64,000 bases of DNA from Mariniblastus sp. (GCA_022447605.1 JAKVBG010000009.1:27844-91843); one strand, 5' to 3'. Positions 45,871-55,555 are shown, counted from the stretch's first letter. A program made the numbers and translations. The notes: generated from the letters alone by a model not told the origin.

Positions 45871-48151
45871 GGTACATTCCGTTTAATGACTTAATGAGGC
45901 TCTCCTGAATGGTATGCAACTGTTGCAGTGTGATATTGCATTCATCGAATTGACCATCGTCCAGGCGTTTCTTGGCGATTTCATTGACCAGGTTTTCAAT
46001 GCGGGAAGGAGTTGGCTCGCGCAAGGCGCGGCTGGCGCTCTCGACCGCATCGGCCAGCATCATGACGGCCGCTTCGGGAGTCTGAGGCTTGGGTCCGGGG
46101 TAGCGATAATCTTTTTCATCGATCTCCGTGCCATTTTCATCCTCCAGGCTTTGCTGGGCAGCGCGGTTGTAGAAATACTCGACCAACGTCGTGCCGTGAT
46201 GTTGTTCAATCAGGTCGATAATCCGCTGTGGTAAACGATGGATTCGGGCAATCTCTGCCCCCTCCTTGACGTGCGCAATGATGACCAGCGTACTCATGGT
46301 GGGGAGTAGCTCATCATGCTTGTTGGCACCACCTGACTGGTTTTCAATGAAGTATTCCGGTTTCCGCAATTTCCCGATGTCATGGAAATAGGCTCCAACT
46401 CGGCAGAGTAAGCCGTTGGCACCGATGGCATCCGCCGCTCCTTCACTGATCGAGGCAACGTTGATGCTGTGGTTATAGGTCCCGGGTGCCCGTTGAACCA
46501 GATCTTTCAGTAACGGGTGATTGGCGTCACTCAACTCCAACAGGCAAATGTCTGTCTGGATGTCAAACCAGCTTTCCATGAAGGGTAGCAGGGCTGTCAT
46601 ACAGAGCCCGGCAAAACCAGCGCTACCCGCGTAACAGAGGGCGATGAGCCATAAGCTCCCGCTCATCGGTTGGCCCAGCATGTAATTGACACCGACGACG
46701 GTCGGCAGCACCACAATGGCCGATACCAAACCGACATAGACCAGTTTCGTACGACTCCGTATTGAACGGCAAAGCAAAGCGGCTGTGGAGCAGGCAGCGG
46801 TCAACACGACAAACTCGGACAAGGCGAACCCGTGGGCTACGGTAAAGGCCAGGGCGACCAGGGCGCTGAGGAAGATGGACAATTCAATGTGGTAGACGAT
46901 GGCAATCGTCATCGCGAACAGCGTCAGCGGTACCAGTTCCCATCGCCACTGGACATTGATCGACAACAACCAGGCGCCTGACCAGGTGATCAGCATCAGG
47001 GCCAGCAGCGTGGCAAATTGCTTGATGTCGGCCAGCAGCTCGTGGTCCCGGAAATAGAGGTAACCGCTGAAGAGTGCAAAGACCGAGGCAAATAGGCCAA
47101 AAAAGGAAAAGGACCTGAGGACCTGGTCTCGGATTGTCATGCTCTCGATATGCGCTTCGTATTCAGCCCGCAGCACCTCGATGTCGTAATCATCGAGCGG
47201 TTCGAAGGCGCTGATTACCGTCTTGTCTCCCGGGTGATTCAGGTTCTTGAGTGGTTCCCCGGGCGTGTACTGTTTCATCACGGTTTCGACATTGCGACTG
47301 GCGATCCGGCGTTCCCTGCTGGTATGATCCTCGTCCAGCGTCAAGGTGACGGGAAGCTGCGGTACCAGGTAGTTCATGATGAGGGACGCGACAAATTCCG
47401 GGTCATCAATGAACTCGCTGTTTTTTCGGAGTTCGGCCACCAGGTTCTCGTTCAATCCATCCACCACTTGCGCGATGCGAACTTCCTCCACGTCGACATT
47501 TTGTGCGTCTTCCGCATTGCCACGGGGATAGACCTGGATTTCTTCCATGCTTCCCTGGCCCAGTTCGTGTTCCAGGTTTTTCAACAGCCCGTTCTTGTCG
47601 ATCTCCAGAAACGCGGTATCGACCGACTGCTTGAGGTTGTCCAGTTGAGGGTCCTTTTCCAGGGCCGCTTTGAACTTTGCGAGTGACTCCGCTGCCTGGG
47701 GGGTGTCTTCTCCGGTTGCCTCGCTGCCGTCCGTTATGAATTTCTCGACGAACTCCTTGTCGAGCTCATCGATTTCCATCTGCTTGATTTCGAAAACGTC
47801 ATTGATCAACTTGAGCCGCAGGGCAGCCAATGGAAGCTGGTTGTTTTCGTAGTAGCAGAGGACCTTGCTGCGAGCCCGGTCCCGTTCGTCTGCCGTCGCT
47901 TCATTATCGGAAAACTCGAAACTCGTTCGGGCATTCAGGTCGCGTAACGGGGCGATCCCTGTCCGGTATTCAAAAGCAGGCTCCCAACCAAACATGACGA
48001 TGTACAAAATCAGAGTCGTGACCGAGCATAGTCCTATCCGCAGCCAGACATCCGTACGGCAGAGGAAGTCCTCCATGATTTTCAGAGGTGCCTTCGGTGT
48101 TGGCATACTCCAGGGATTCTGATTGGATGTAGATGGAGACATGGTATTCAC
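45833..48151 (-). CDS. pgpH: 7TM-HD phosphohydrolase, PgpH-like c-di-AMP phosphodiesterase
   Basis: The architecture is one N-terminal membrane segment, a large extracytoplasmic 7TMR-HDED-type domain (about 60-340), seven hydrophobic segments (about 355-560) and a C-terminal HD domain. The HD domain has YNHSINVASISEGAADAIG, the HD pair in AYFHDIGKLRKPEYF, and HGT in EQHHGTTLVEYFY. PgpH in Firmicutes degrades cyclic di-AMP; the same gene order phoH-pgpH-ybeY supports this family call. Activity here is inferred, and no diadenylate cyclase lies in the window. The 772-residue length fits. Confidence 0.88.
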   Translation of the reverse strand: MNTMSPSTSNQNPWSMPTPKAPLKIMEDFLCRTDVWLRIGLCSVTTLILYIVMFGWEPAFEYRTGIAPLRDLNARTSFEFSDNEATADERDRARSKVLCYYENNQLPLAALRLKLINDVFEIKQMEIDELDKEFVEKFITDGSEATGEDTPQAAESLAKFKAALEKDPQLDNLKQSVDTAFLEIDKNGLLKNLEHELGQGSMEEIQVYPRGNAEDAQNVDVEEVRIAQVVDGLNENLVAELRKNSEFIDDPEFVASLIMNYLVPQLPVTLTLDEDHTSRERRIASRNVETVMKQYTPGEPLKNLNHPGDKTVISAFEPLDDYDIEVLRAEYEAHIESMTIRDQVLRSFSFFGLFASVFALFSGYLYFRDHELLADIKQFATLLALMLITWSGAWLLSINVQWRWELVPLTLFAMTIAIVYHIELSIFLSALVALAFTVAHGFALSEFVVLTAACSTAALLCRSIRSRTKLVYVGLVSAIVVLPTVVGVNYMLGQPMSGSLWLIALCYAGSAGFAGLCMTALLPFMESWFDIQTDICLLELSDANHPLLKDLVQRAPGTYNHSINVASISEGAADAIGANGLLCRVGAYFHDIGKLRKPEYFIENQSGGANKHDELLPTMSTLVIIAHVKEGAEIARIHRLPQRIIDLIEQHHGTTLVEYFYNRAAQQSLEDENGTEIDEKDYRYPGPKPQTPEAAVMMLADAVESASRALREPTPSRIENLVNEIAKKRLDDGQFDECNITLQQLHTIQESLIKSLNGMYHARVKYPDQQSA

Positions 48152-48178
48152 GTAGGAATCGAGTGACTCAGCGTCACG

Positions 48179-49183
48179 CTATTCCTGTTCTTCCCCCTGT
48201 ATGTGCAGGTTGAGATCAGCACGCGTGGTTTGCGGCCGGCTGGAGTACGTGGACGTTTCATAAGCTTCGACGATTTCCTGTACCAGGCGGTGGCGCACGA
48301 TGTCGCTTTGCGCCAGTCGCGCTACGCCAATCCCCTTGATTGAATCCAGTCGCCGCAAGGCATCCTTCAAGCCGCTCTCGGTGCCGTGGGGCAGGTCGAT
48401 TTGAGTCGTATCGCCGGAAACCACGACTTTGGACTTTTCGCCCATCCGGGTCAGGAACATCTTCATTTGGGCGATGGTCGAGTTCTGCGCCTCGTCCAGA
48501 ATGATGAACGCCTCGTTCAAGGTTCTTCCTCGCATGTAGGCCAGGGGGACCACTTCGATGACGTCCTGTTGAATCAGTCGCTGCACCTGGTCATAGCCGA
48601 TCATCTCGTTGATCGCATCCAGCAGCGGTCGAAGGTAAGGGTTGATCTTCGCTTGCATATCACCGGGCAGAAATCCCAGGCTTTCTCCCGCCTCGACGGC
48701 CGGTCGTACCAGGACAATTTTTCGGACCGAATGGTGCTTCAGCGCTTCCACGGCCATTGCCACGGCCAGGAAAGTCTTGCCGGTTCCCGCTGGGCCGACG
48801 GCGAATACGACATCATGCTTTCTCATGGTATCGACATATTTGGCCTGGCCTTCGGTGCGGGGCCGGACCTGGCGGCCGACCTGTACGATATCGATCGCTC
48901 CCTGGGACGGGGCCGGTATCGGGTCCCCCGTGACCCCTGCCAGGGTTGCATCGAAGAGGTCGGGGCTCAGGTTTCCCTGGCGTCGAACGATTTCCGTCAG
49001 TTGTTTGAGCACGGCTGTCGCTTGGGCGACCGAGTCTTTTTCGCCCGTGACACGAATCTGTCCGTTGCGATGGGTTATACCAACTTGAAAGCGATCACGC
49101 AGACGGCGCAAATGCTGATCTTTGGCGCCAAAAAGAGGTAGAACCAAACTCGGTTCAATAGATGCAATAGTAGCTTCGGTCAT
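48179..49183 (-). CDS. phoH: PhoH-like ATPase (YbeZ)
   Basis: The 334-residue protein has an N-terminal KH-like segment and a PhoH ATPase domain. Walker A is GPAGTGKT (130-137), followed by KIVLVRPAVEAGESLGFLPGD, Walker B FIILDEAQNST and GDTTQIDLP. PhoH/YbeZ works with YbeY in RNA metabolism, and its gene heads the run phoH-pgpH-ybeY-corC with short gaps or overlaps. The exact biochemical role is not settled. Confidence 0.94.
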   Translation of the reverse strand: MTEATIASIEPSLVLPLFGAKDQHLRRLRDRFQVGITHRNGQIRVTGEKDSVAQATAVLKQLTEIVRRQGNLSPDLFDATLAGVTGDPIPAPSQGAIDIVQVGRQVRPRTEGQAKYVDTMRKHDVVFAVGPAGTGKTFLAVAMAVEALKHHSVRKIVLVRPAVEAGESLGFLPGDMQAKINPYLRPLLDAINEMIGYDQVQRLIQQDVIEVVPLAYMRGRTLNEAFIILDEAQNSTIAQMKMFLTRMGEKSKVVVSGDTTQIDLPHGTESGLKDALRRLDSIKGIGVARLAQSDIVRHRLVQEIVEAYETSTYSSRPQTTRADLNLHIQGEEQE

Positions 49184-49424
49184 TTAGTCGGCGGCAAACG
49201 GTCTGCCGCACCTCAACCATGAAACGAAAGTATTAATAATATAACTGATTCTTGCTCTGGCAGGGGCCTTCAATTGGAATCCCACGATTCACGGCAACCT
49301 GTCTGGTGTTTTGATAATGATTTTGACGTATTTGCGTTGGTCACTTGGAATATATCCGAGAAAATCGCTACAAACCGCGTGGTTTAACCGGTGGGAATCG
49401 GCCGCTCGTTAGACCCTTTTTACA

Positions 49425-49450
49425 GGCGGATGAACGGGGCGGATGAACGG
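49425..49450. repeat. Perfect 13-nt tandem duplication
   Basis: GGCGGATGAACGG occurs twice in tandem at 49425-49437 and 49438-49450, in the gap between phoH and cdsA, ending 5 bases before the cdsA stop. It is probably a recent slippage duplication. Confidence 0.85.
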
Positions 49451-49454
49451 CCGA

Positions 49455-50372
49455 TCATTGACTCGCTGGCAGGTCGGCCAGCAGCCAAAGGAAATAGGAA
49501 ACGGGCGCTGCAAAGACGAGCGAGTCGACCACGTCCAGCAGGCCACCCATACCCGGGATCCAGCTGCTGGAGTCCTTAATTTCCGCATCGCGCTTCAGCA
49601 AGGATTCGGCCAAGTCACCCAGGATTCCAAACAGCGTGATCGTCGCGCCATAGACCAGGAACCACCACCATTGTTTCTCGATGGTCAAACCGCAAACCAG
49701 GGGTGAGACCACGAACAGAATGATGGCCGTACCCAGGCAACCGCCGACCACCGAGCCAATCGCGCCCTCCACCGTTTTGCCTGGACTCAGCCGGGGTGCT
49801 AGTTTTCGCCGCCCCAAAGTCTTGCCGGTAAAATAGGCAATCGTGTCCGACATTTTAACCGTGGTAATCAGGCAGATTACGGCGACGATCCCCAGCAAGT
49901 TGTCTCCCTGCAATCGGCGGTGCGCAATCAGGAAGCCGAACAGCAGCAGCAGGTAGACAAATGTCAGTCCATAGCGGGCGATCCGGTCGGTCGGGTTTGG
50001 CTGTTTCCCAAAACGAAGCATCTCGACCAGGAAAGCGAAGCCGACCACGGCGGTCAGTCCCATCATCATCCAGCCAAATTGTCCGACTTGGCAGTCGGCC
50101 GGGTAATCTCGCCAGGCAATCGGGATACAGCAGATCGCAATCATCAGACCACCCATGAACATGGCGAACCGCATGCTCAGGCCTTGGCATTGACCACGAA
50201 ACAGCTGGGTCATTTCACCCGCACCAAGAGCGGCAGCCAGGGTGACCACGATGCCGAAAATGATGCCGGGTCGGCCGGTTTGTGAAGGCAGGCCGAGCCA
50301 GTAATCGAAATACAGGCCGAGGAGCACTGCCGAGACAAGGCAGGCGGCGGAAAACAAACGAAGGCTCAGCAC
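49455..50372 (-). CDS. cdsA: Phosphatidate cytidylyltransferase
   Basis: CdsA makes CDP-diacylglycerol from phosphatidate and CTP for phospholipid synthesis. The 305-residue protein has about eight membrane segments. Conserved motifs are KMSDTIAYFTGKTLG, RLSPGKTVEGA and the C-terminal signature with KDSSSWIPGMGGLLDVVDS (GxGGxxDxxDS). Its start overlaps the uppS end by 7 nt, the usual uppS-cdsA order. dxr and rseP, often next in other bacteria, lie elsewhere in this window. Confidence 0.93.
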   Translation of the reverse strand: MLSLRLFSAACLVSAVLLGLYFDYWLGLPSQTGRPGIIFGIVVTLAAALGAGEMTQLFRGQCQGLSMRFAMFMGGLMIAICCIPIAWRDYPADCQVGQFGWMMMGLTAVVGFAFLVEMLRFGKQPNPTDRIARYGLTFVYLLLLFGFLIAHRRLQGDNLLGIVAVICLITTVKMSDTIAYFTGKTLGRRKLAPRLSPGKTVEGAIGSVVGGCLGTAIILFVVSPLVCGLTIEKQWWWFLVYGATITLFGILGDLAESLLKRDAEIKDSSSWIPGMGGLLDVVDSLVFAAPVSYFLWLLADLPASQ

Positions 50373-51205
50373 TGGTCCGCCCCGCCGTCAGTGGAAGTTG
50401 AACCGATGGGCCTTGCTATTTCACAACTCAAGCCACCATACCTTCGATCCCGCGAAGCAAAATTCCTGATTGCCTGGTGCAGCTCGGCAATGCCAAATTC
50501 AGGCCACAGTTTCTCAGTGATCCATAATTCGGCATAACTGATCTGCCACAACAGGTAATTGCTGATCCTCATTTCCCCGGCAGTTCGAATGAGCAGGTCG
50601 GGATCGGCCATCCCCTGTGTGTAAAGATGTTCACTGACCGTGGCCTCCTCGATTTGATCGATCTCGAGTTGGCCTGCTTGTACCTCGGTCGCGATGCCCC
50701 GAATGGCATCTACGATTTCACCCCGTGATCCGTAGTTGATGGCCAGGCAGAGCGTCAATCCAGTGTTGTTTGCGGTCAACGCCAGCGATCGATCCATCTC
50801 TTCGAGGACATCCGCCGGCAGCCGGTCACGCCGCCCGATCATCTTCAGTCGAATGTTGTTCTCCAGGAGCAATTCGCGTTCCTGGATCAAGTATTCCTGT
50901 AGCAGGTGCATCAGGAAGTCGAGTTCCTCGGCGGGGCGTTTCCAGTTTTCACTCGACAGGCAGTAGAGAGTCAATTGCCCGATTCCCAGCCGGGCACATT
51001 CTTCGGTGACCGTTCGCACCGAGGCCGCCCCGTTTTCGTGCCCTACGATTCGCGGCTGGTTTTGTCGTTGCGCCCAGCGGCCATTGCCGTCCATGATGAC
51101 CGCAATGTGCCTTGGTCGACGCTCAGTCGGTATCTCCAACGGGGTTGGTTGATTGGGGAGTTCCTCGCCCGATGTCAATGATTCGATGTCAGTGGGGCGA
51201 CTCAT
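50366..51205 (-). CDS. uppS: Isoprenyl transferase (undecaprenyl diphosphate synthase family)
   Basis: This cis-prenyltransferase makes the polyprenyl carrier lipid for cell-envelope synthesis. The catalytic Asp39 is in IMDGNGRWAQ, GHENGAASVR follows, then YCLSSENWKRPAEE, and the C-terminal substrate block is DLLIRTAGEMRISNYLLWQ with a metal-binding Glu in YAELWITEKLWPEF. The 279-residue length includes a non-conserved N-terminal tail of about 30 residues. It is translationally coupled to cdsA. Confidence 0.95.
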   Translation of the reverse strand: MSRPTDIESLTSGEELPNQPTPLEIPTERRPRHIAVIMDGNGRWAQRQNQPRIVGHENGAASVRTVTEECARLGIGQLTLYCLSSENWKRPAEELDFLMHLLQEYLIQERELLLENNIRLKMIGRRDRLPADVLEEMDRSLALTANNTGLTLCLAINYGSRGEIVDAIRGIATEVQAGQLEIDQIEEATVSEHLYTQGMADPDLLIRTAGEMRISNYLLWQISYAELWITEKLWPEFGIAELHQAIRNFASRDRRYGGLSCEIARPIGSTSTDGGADQC

Positions 51206-51296
51206 GCGGTTGCTATCTTTCGATTTTCAAACGAGCCAATGAAGAATGAATCGAAGCCAAAACTTGCAGCTGCCCCGGATTGGAATAAGGTGCCTT

Positions 51297-52616
51297 TCAG
51301 GACACCAATGAGTCTAGCAGTGATTCGTCCGGGTTCAAAACGATTGTCTGTTCCCGGTCGGGACCCACGGAAATAAATTCAATCGGGCATTCACATAATT
51401 CCGACAAACGTCCCGCGTAAGACCGTGCGTTGGGCGGGAGGTCGTCAAGTTTGCGAGCCGAGGTAATGTCCGTTTGCCAACCCGGGAGTGTCTCGTAGAC
51501 AGGCGTCAATCGCTGTAAATCATCTACATTGTTTGGGAAATAGTCGATCCTCTGGCCGTCCAGTTCATAGGCCACGCAGACCTGGATCTCTTTTAATTCA
51601 CTCAGGACATCCAGCATGGTCAGGCAGATCGAGTCCGTACCGCTCAGGCGCGAGGTATAGCGGACGGCAACGGCATCAAACCATCCACAGCGCCGGGGGC
51701 GACCCGTGGTGGTACCAAACTCATTCCCCTTGATCCGGATATGCTCTCCTGTATCGTTGTGCAGCTCGGTCGGAAAAGGACCTCCGCCAACCCGGGTGCT
51801 GTAGCTCTTGGCAACCCCGATCGTTTTGCCGATCCACTGGCCCGGAACCCCGGTGCCCGATGAGACACCGACGCCGGAACTGTTGCTGCTGGTAACAAAG
51901 GGATAAGTGCCGAAATCGACGTCCAACAATGAGCCTTGGGCCCCCTCAAACAGGATGGACTTGTCCTGGTCGACCGCGTCCAGCAACAGGCGTGTTGTGT
52001 CCGCGATAAACGGGCGCAGTCGTTCGGCGTATTGACGGTACTCTGCAAAGATCTGGGACGCGTCCAAATCGACCTCGCCATTTTCGCAAAATGGTGCCAG
52101 TGATTGGATCTTGTACTCGGTGATTCTGTGAATTTGCTTTTCCAGGCCGCCCTGGATCAAATCGGAAACGCGGACAGCAAAACTGCGGCCTACCTTGTCT
52201 CGGTAACAGGGGCCGATCCCGCGCAGCGTGGTGCCGATGTTCTCGTCTCCCGAGTTGACCTGATTCCAAATCTTGTCTTCGACGATGTGCCACGGCATGA
52301 CACAGTGGGCGCGCCCACTGAGCTGCAAGCGATCTGCGATGTCGACTCCTCGCTCCAGCAGGGAATCAATTTCACCGAGTAACGTCCCGGGATGGATGAC
52401 AACACCGGCGGTAATCAGGTTCATGATACCCGGGTTGACGATGCCACTTGGAATCAGGTGCAGTTTGTAGACTTCTTCTCCAACCACGACCGTGTGGCCG
52501 GCGTTGGCGCCTCCCTGGTAACGGACGATCAGGTCGCGGCCTTCGGCGAGCCAATCGACCAATTTACCTTTGGCCTCGTCACCCCACTGTAATCCAATTA
52601 CGCAAAGTCCCGGCAC
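51297..52616 (-). CDS. purA: Adenylosuccinate synthetase
   Basis: PurA joins IMP and aspartate with GTP to form adenylosuccinate, the first step toward AMP. The N-terminal P-loop reads QWGDEAKGKLVD, with Ala where most members have GDEGKGK. NAGHTVV, GTTLRGIGPCYRDKVGR and GRPRRCGWFDAVAVRY are further signatures. The start is GTG 52616 with AAGGAG 6 nt upstream, giving 439 residues; the frame open to 52682 adds residues unlike the family. It is transcribed alone, leftward, after a 310-base gap. Confidence 0.94.
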   Translation of the reverse strand: MPGLCVIGLQWGDEAKGKLVDWLAEGRDLIVRYQGGANAGHTVVVGEEVYKLHLIPSGIVNPGIMNLITAGVVIHPGTLLGEIDSLLERGVDIADRLQLSGRAHCVMPWHIVEDKIWNQVNSGDENIGTTLRGIGPCYRDKVGRSFAVRVSDLIQGGLEKQIHRITEYKIQSLAPFCENGEVDLDASQIFAEYRQYAERLRPFIADTTRLLLDAVDQDKSILFEGAQGSLLDVDFGTYPFVTSSNSSGVGVSSGTGVPGQWIGKTIGVAKSYSTRVGGGPFPTELHNDTGEHIRIKGNEFGTTTGRPRRCGWFDAVAVRYTSRLSGTDSICLTMLDVLSELKEIQVCVAYELDGQRIDYFPNNVDDLQRLTPVYETLPGWQTDITSARKLDDLPPNARSYAGRLSELCECPIEFISVGPDREQTIVLNPDESLLDSLVS

Positions 52617-52926
52617 GACGGTCTCCTTCAAAACAGATGCCCAACCCACCCCGTCATTCCATGGCTTCACAGCCGTTTCCAAGGTGCTTTTTGCAAACCC
52701 GAAAGTCTAAATTTCGATTCACGTCGGGACAACGGGCCATTCTACCAAGGTGGCAAATTTATCCCAAAAACCGGTTTCCTGTCGGACGAAAGGGTTAGGA
52801 AAGATGCTTGGAAATCAGAAGAAAACTGCCACAATAAGGTCGGCAGACCGCCCGGGCCTCGCCAGATGGGCGCCTGTTGACGGTGCCGGAGGGCGGTAAT
52901 CAAGAGGACGATTCGATGAGAGAGAC
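52617..52926. other. Divergent intergenic region (purA / redoxin-like gene)
   Basis: Apart from the purA Shine-Dalgarno at 52623-52628, I see no gene, RNA element or repeat in this 310-base gap. It should carry promoters for both flanking genes. Confidence 0.5.
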
Positions 52927-53973
52927 GTGGTTGATATGGGTATCCGGATAGGATGGAAACTGGTCGCGCAGTTAGGTTTGCTGCTGCCCGTGGGTGCATT
53001 GCAGGCGACCGAGACGTCCCGCCCAGAGGGCGTGACCGTCAAAGGACAGGTGGTTCAGGGTGAAAGCCAGGACCTGCAGGTCGATTTTTCCAAGTTCCCT
53101 CTGACGCTCAAGGAGGACGTGTACGACAAGCTGCCGACTCCCGACTTTCCGAAAAACTGGGACAAGATGGATCTCGCGCAGAGAGAGGCGTATGCCGAGA
53201 AATTCGAAGCTTCCCCGGTGGGCCAAAAAATGCTGGCCGAGCGCGACAAAATACTGGCCCAAGCGAACGAGTTCGATGTCATCCTCGAGAAGTCGGGCCA
53301 ATTCGTTGTCTACGATGTGCCCCCGGGGACTTACGAGTTGCAAGGCCGAGAGGAATTCAAGGTCGGTCAGTACGCTTATGCCTTTGAAGTTTTCGGCCAG
53401 GTCCTTGTCAGGGAGGACATCGACGAAATCTTGTTGGACCCGGTCATGATTCTGGTTACACCCATCTTCCAACGTGGCCAACCTGCCCCCCAACTGAACG
53501 TTGATATCTTCGACGGCCAACAGCTCGTCGACAAAGCGTCGCTCGTCGGCAAACCGGTCTTCTTGACATTTTGGTCGGCCGAATTCAGCCCGCCCAGCGC
53601 CGAGTTCCAACCCCTGGTGCAGGCGATGTTCCTTGAGCTGAAAGATAAACATGATCTGGAACTCGTTTCCATCAGTCTTGACCCGTCGCGCGAAGCGGCT
53701 GCCCGGACGATCAGGGAACGGGGATTCCAAGGTTACCACGGGTTTGCGCCAGGCTGGGAACACCCGGCTGTGGAAGCGTTTGGCGTGCGGGCCTTGCCTT
53801 ATTTCCTGTTGATCGGGCCGGACGGGAAGATCCGGATGACCCATCCGGAAATTCGCCAGGCTTTTGCCGATGGCCAGACACTGGGGCAAATGGTCCATCA
53901 GCAATTGAAGCAAGATACGGCCGGAGGAACCGGCGGGGGTAAAACGGGGCAGGCCGCAGGGGGAGGTGGGTAG
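52927..53973 (+). CDS. Exported thioredoxin-fold (TlpA/AhpC-TSA-like) protein lacking catalytic cysteines
   Basis: A hydrophobic N-terminus (about 8-25) suggests export. Residues about 1-170 have no recognised domain. From about 180 the chain reads like a TlpA/peroxiredoxin-type thioredoxin fold: GQPAPQLNVD, LVGKPVFLTFWSAEF, VSISLDPSREAAARTI, and the cis-Pro segment ALPYFLLIGPDGKI. The position of WCxxC reads WSAEFSPPS, with no Cys. The C-terminus is a low-complexity Gly tail. The start is GTG 52927 or ATG 52936. It is probably structural or binding rather than a redox enzyme. Confidence 0.75.
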   Translation: MVDMGIRIGWKLVAQLGLLLPVGALQATETSRPEGVTVKGQVVQGESQDLQVDFSKFPLTLKEDVYDKLPTPDFPKNWDKMDLAQREAYAEKFEASPVGQKMLAERDKILAQANEFDVILEKSGQFVVYDVPPGTYELQGREEFKVGQYAYAFEVFGQVLVREDIDEILLDPVMILVTPIFQRGQPAPQLNVDIFDGQQLVDKASLVGKPVFLTFWSAEFSPPSAEFQPLVQAMFLELKDKHDLELVSISLDPSREAAARTIRERGFQGYHGFAPGWEHPAVEAFGVRALPYFLLIGPDGKIRMTHPEIRQAFADGQTLGQMVHQQLKQDTAGGTGGGKTGQAAGGGG

Positions 53974-54099
53974 CTTCCGCGTAAAACGGGCATTATCGCC
54001 TTCTCACGGCAACCCCTACTTATTCCTGCCTCGCTTCTTTCGGTATACTTGGCTTGCCCAATTTATCTGTTTCCTGACCTGTTTCCCGATCGGTGAACC

Positions 54100-55443
54100 T
54101 TGAACGAGCAGCCTGACAACGTCAACCGAATCTGCTGGCGTGACCTGTGTCCCTGGACCATCCTGTTTCGCACACTGCCTGCTGCCACGAGTCTCCCGGT
54201 CCTGGTCTTTGCCGTTCTCGGCGTTGTTCTCGCGCCCATTGGATGGCAATTCAGTGAGTTCGTTTTCATCGATGATGAGTTGCGAAACAACCAGCCAGGC
54301 TTGGCCGAGATCACCGAAGTCAACGGCAGTCCCTATGCCGGTTTCTTTCGTGAGGTAGATGACGAGGAGAACACCTTGGAAGCCTGGGGAGCCCGCATCC
54401 GGGGGCCGCAAGCCGTCTTCCAGCAATTGGTGCAGCCGTTCCAATTGATGTTCGACAGTCATCGCTCCCTGCGTGAGTTCTTCTATGTGTTGTGCGGTTC
54501 GGTCTGGACGATGCTGGTCTGGTCATTCTTTGGTCTGGGCATCGCCCGTGTCTGCCTGTTGAGGTTGACGCGCGATGAGCGTTCCGGTTTGGACGATGCC
54601 TTCGAGTACAGCATCCAGAAGTTTCCCACCGCCATGTTGGCTATCAGCTTGCCCCTGCTGGCCGTCTTCCTGATCTGCCTGCCGACGTTTCTGTTGGGCC
54701 TGTTTCTCGGTTTCGATGTCGGGTCCGTTGTCATCGGGGCCGTCTGGTTGATCGTGTTGCTGCTGGCCACGGTGATGGCCCTTCTACTGCTGGGCCTGCT
54801 TTTTGGCTGGCCGCTGATCATTTCGAGTGTTGCCTGTGAAGGTCAGAACTCATTCGACGCCATGACGCGTGGATTCGCCTATACGTTTCAGCGCCCGCTG
54901 AACTACCTGCTTTATACGCTGGTCGCCATCCTGTTTGGCGGATTTTGTTGGTTGATCGCCGCGCAATTCACCGAGGGTGTGGTCCACCTGGGTTACTGGT
55001 CCACCAGTTGGGGCTCCAACCTGTTTGCGGGAGAACGGATTGCTTTGATTGAACAGGGTCCGTCGGTGGACCTTGTCCAAGAGACGGGCGGGGCCGATGG
55101 CGGTTCCGCTGCAGGCCAACCCGCGACGGGCGCCGACACCGGCGAGGTCACTGAAAGCAGTAGCCTGCAGATGGGTCGCAACCTGATCGGCTTCTGGAAT
55201 GGCCTGGCCCGAACCGTTTGTGTTGCTTTCCTGTACGGATTGTTCTGGTGCCTGGCGTCGGCCGGCTATCTCCTGCTCCGCCGGGATGTGGACGAAATGG
55301 AAATGGACGAAATCCATGTGGTCGATGAGCGTCGTACCTATGAATTGCCTCAGCTCAAGTCGGATGAATCCGGTATCCCCCAGGTTCAACCCCTTGATGA
55401 AGATCCTCCCACGGACGATGAGGGTGACGCGGGTGACGATTGA
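54100..55443 (+). CDS. Multi-pass membrane protein of unknown function
   Basis: I do not recognise this 447-residue protein. Hydrophobic segments are seen near 31-50, 128-152, 185-210, 212-245 and 268-290, and one near 365-390. A soluble loop separates the first two, and the C-terminal tail of about 55 residues is strongly acidic and cytosolic or exposed. VACEGQNSFDAMTRGFAYTFQRP is a polar loop between segments that might be conserved. A TTG start at 54100 is the longest option. It stands alone between the redoxin-like gene and the nucleoside transporter, transcribed in the same direction. Confidence 0.7.
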   Translation: MNEQPDNVNRICWRDLCPWTILFRTLPAATSLPVLVFAVLGVVLAPIGWQFSEFVFIDDELRNNQPGLAEITEVNGSPYAGFFREVDDEENTLEAWGARIRGPQAVFQQLVQPFQLMFDSHRSLREFFYVLCGSVWTMLVWSFFGLGIARVCLLRLTRDERSGLDDAFEYSIQKFPTAMLAISLPLLAVFLICLPTFLLGLFLGFDVGSVVIGAVWLIVLLLATVMALLLLGLLFGWPLIISSVACEGQNSFDAMTRGFAYTFQRPLNYLLYTLVAILFGGFCWLIAAQFTEGVVHLGYWSTSWGSNLFAGERIALIEQGPSVDLVQETGGADGGSAAGQPATGADTGEVTESSSLQMGRNLIGFWNGLARTVCVAFLYGLFWCLASAGYLLLRRDVDEMEMDEIHVVDERRTYELPQLKSDESGIPQVQPLDEDPPTDDEGDAGDD

Positions 55444-55555
55444 TCGCCACGGGTCAGGGGGACCCGCCGTGATGGGCAATCGCCCGCGAATCCTGTAGAT
55501 TGATCAGAGTCGGCGGGTCGGTATCGTCACCCGTGGCACGAGAAGCGGGAGTTGG

